This document shows positions 6,262-7,358 of a stretch of DNA of 7,358 bases, piece by piece. Numbering within the stretch: position 1 is the stretch's first letter; the number at the start of each line of letters is the position of its first letter. The stretch covers positions 1-7,358 of the forward strand of contig JBHHZP010000166.1 in assembly GCA_046758085.1 (NCBI GenBank), read 5' to 3'. The translations under genes were made by a program, and so were the position numbers. The notes under the pieces were generated by a model. That model saw only the letters and a list, made by a program, of their open reading frames with translations, searched no databases and was not told the origin of the DNA. The DNA comes from VRUB01 sp046758085 (GTDB lineage Bacteria > Pseudomonadota > Gammaproteobacteria > Acidiferrobacterales > SPGG2).

Positions 6262-7358
6262 TCAACCCACGCACTTGCGCGGCGTGATGTTATTTTCCTT
6301 GGCGTATTCCGCCGCCGCTTTCTCGATCATGGGCCGTACGACGTCGCGCAACGTTGGAACCCAATCACTAACCATTTTCCATTTCTTGCCATCCCACTGC
6401 TGGATAATGATGGGACCGCCAGTCTCGTGGTCCGCACACGTGACCTCGAAACCCCGCGTGAAACCGCCCATGCCGAGCGCCTTCAGGCGACGATCGGTGA
6501 CGTGCAGGTGCTCGAGCCCCCACCGGACCTGCTCGCCGGTCATCGGCTTGTTGCCGAACTTCTGCATCGCGGTGCGGATCGCCTCAACACCGAACATGGC
6601 GTTGACCAGAGTGCGATTGTAGAGCACTTCACCAAGGTTGTTCCGTTTGGCTGCAGCCGCGTCACCATTGTAGACATACTTGATGATGTCTTTGTGCACT
6701 GGGAAGCCCGTACCCGCAAAGTGAAATGCCGTGGACTTGTAGCCGATGGCGCCCTTGCCGGCGGGGACCACATCCGCATCGCTTCCGGACCACCAGTTAC
6801 CGACGAAGTGATCCATAGGATAGTTGATGGCGGCGGCCTCCTTGACGGCGACCTGATTCATGACTCCCCATCCTGACATGAAAATCCAATCGGGTCTCAG
6901 CCTACGGATCTGCAGCCACGTCGCCTTCTGCTCCTGACCTGGGTGGTCGACGGCCAGCAAGGTTAACTTGTAGCCGTATTTCTCAGCCAGTACCTGCAGA
7001 GTAGGATTCGCCTCCTTGCCATAGGCGCTGTTGTGGTAGACATGGGCGATCTTCTTGCCTCTGAGCTTGTCCAAGCCGCCTTCCTGCTGGGCGACGTAAT
7101 TGATGAAGCCTGAAGCCTGGCTCCAGTAGGTGGTCGGAAAGTTGAAGGCCCACGCAAATACGGTGCCATCGGCCGCGGCGGTCCGACCATAGCCCATGGA
7201 GAGTATCGGGACCTTGTCCACCGGGGCTTTCGGGATCAGCTGGTAGGTAATACCGGTGCTGTAGGGATTGACCAGCGCTGCCCCGGTCGGCCCTTTGTTC
7301 TTCAGCTTCTCGTAGCACTCGACCCCGAGCTTGGTGTTGTACTGGGTCTCGCACTCCT
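6262..7358 (-). CDS. ABC transporter periplasmic substrate-binding protein (Peripla_BP_6/LivK-like), N-terminus missing
   Basis: This is the solute receptor of the same HAAT importer. The frame is open to the window edge, giving 364 visible residues; the signal peptide and start lie outside. The GTG at 7219-7221 is an internal valine (visible residue 46), since family-like sequence (GVECYEKLKNKG, then ALVNPYSTG) runs in frame before it. The type I fold is evident from GKKIAHVYHNSAYGKE and a typical C-terminal lobe (VLYNRTLVNAMFGVEAIRTAMQ, split here only by its own helices; then GEQVRWGLE). The WWSGSDADVVPAGKGAIGY segment recalls receptors encoded beside CoA-ligase genes rather than true LivK. 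Four cysteines are visible: C2 and C14 of the fragment, one in VTCADH and one three residues from the end (KCVG); disulfides are possible in the periplasm. The link to the LivF-like and PaaK-like genes suggests a carboxylic acid ligand, which the sequence cannot specify. Confidence 0.9.
   Translation of the reverse strand, partial: ECETQYNTKLGVECYEKLKNKGPTGAALVNPYSTGITYQLIPKAPVDKVPILSMGYGRTAAADGTVFAWAFNFPTTYWSQASGFINYVAQQEGGLDKLRGKKIAHVYHNSAYGKEANPTLQVLAEKYGYKLTLLAVDHPGQEQKATWLQIRRLRPDWIFMSGWGVMNQVAVKEAAAINYPMDHFVGNWWSGSDADVVPAGKGAIGYKSTAFHFAGTGFPVHKDIIKYVYNGDAAAAKRNNLGEVLYNRTLVNAMFGVEAIRTAMQKFGNKPMTGEQVRWGLEHLHVTDRRLKALGMGGFTRGFEVTCADHETGGPIIIQQWDGKKWKMVSDWVPTLRDVVRPMIEKAAAEYAKENNITPRKCVG

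Noticed and set aside
6260..6265. Perfect -35 hexamer TTGACA on the minus strand before the LivF-like gene
   Set aside because: It overlaps the stop codon of the receptor gene and no -10-like hexamer lies 16-18 bases further on; it is probably chance.

Overview
All supported genes lie on the minus strand of a moderately GC-rich (high-50s percent by eye) proteobacterial chromosome segment. The gene content suggests a beta- or gammaproteobacterium: a LivF/LivK-type ABC transporter directly linked to a PaaK-like CoA ligase, and a YccU-type CoA-binding protein paired with MetY. No taxonomic marker gene is present, so this placement is inference.

In the direction of transcription (right to left), the window opens inside a periplasmic substrate-binding protein of the branched-chain/organic-acid (HAAT) ABC class (6262 to beyond 7358, N-terminus missing). 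Seven bases after its stop comes a LivF-type ATPase with a basic C-terminal tail (5439-6254). Then, after 86 bases, comes a phenylacetate-CoA-ligase-like adenylating enzyme with an altered phosphate-binding loop (4105-5352). These three look like the end of one uptake-and-activation operon: the transporter imports a carboxylic acid, perhaps aromatic, and the ligase would trap it as a CoA thioester. The permeases and second ATPase are expected beyond the right edge.

A 234-base spacer holds a weak terminator candidate. It separates that unit from a second pair: a small Rossmann-fold CoA-binding protein (3400-3870), then O-acetylhomoserine sulfhydrylase MetY (2054-3340), 59 bases apart and each with a recognisable Shine-Dalgarno sequence. 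MetY makes homocysteine from O-acetylhomoserine and sulfide.

Next is a 276-base gene-free spacer (1778-2053). It is bounded by imperfect inverted repeats and contains two 9-10 bp GC-rich hairpins, so it looks like a small REP- or MITE-like element. After it comes an AMP-forming acyl-CoA synthetase of the medium-chain (ACSM) type (131-1777). The last 130 bases (1-130) hold no gene that I can name, only a short open frame running off the edge.

Most of the window is ordinary metabolism and transport. The points worth a second look are the non-canonical adenylation loop of the PaaK-like ligase, the basic tail of the LivF-like ATPase, the intergenic hairpin element, and a strong Shine-Dalgarno sequence with no start codon at a normal distance.
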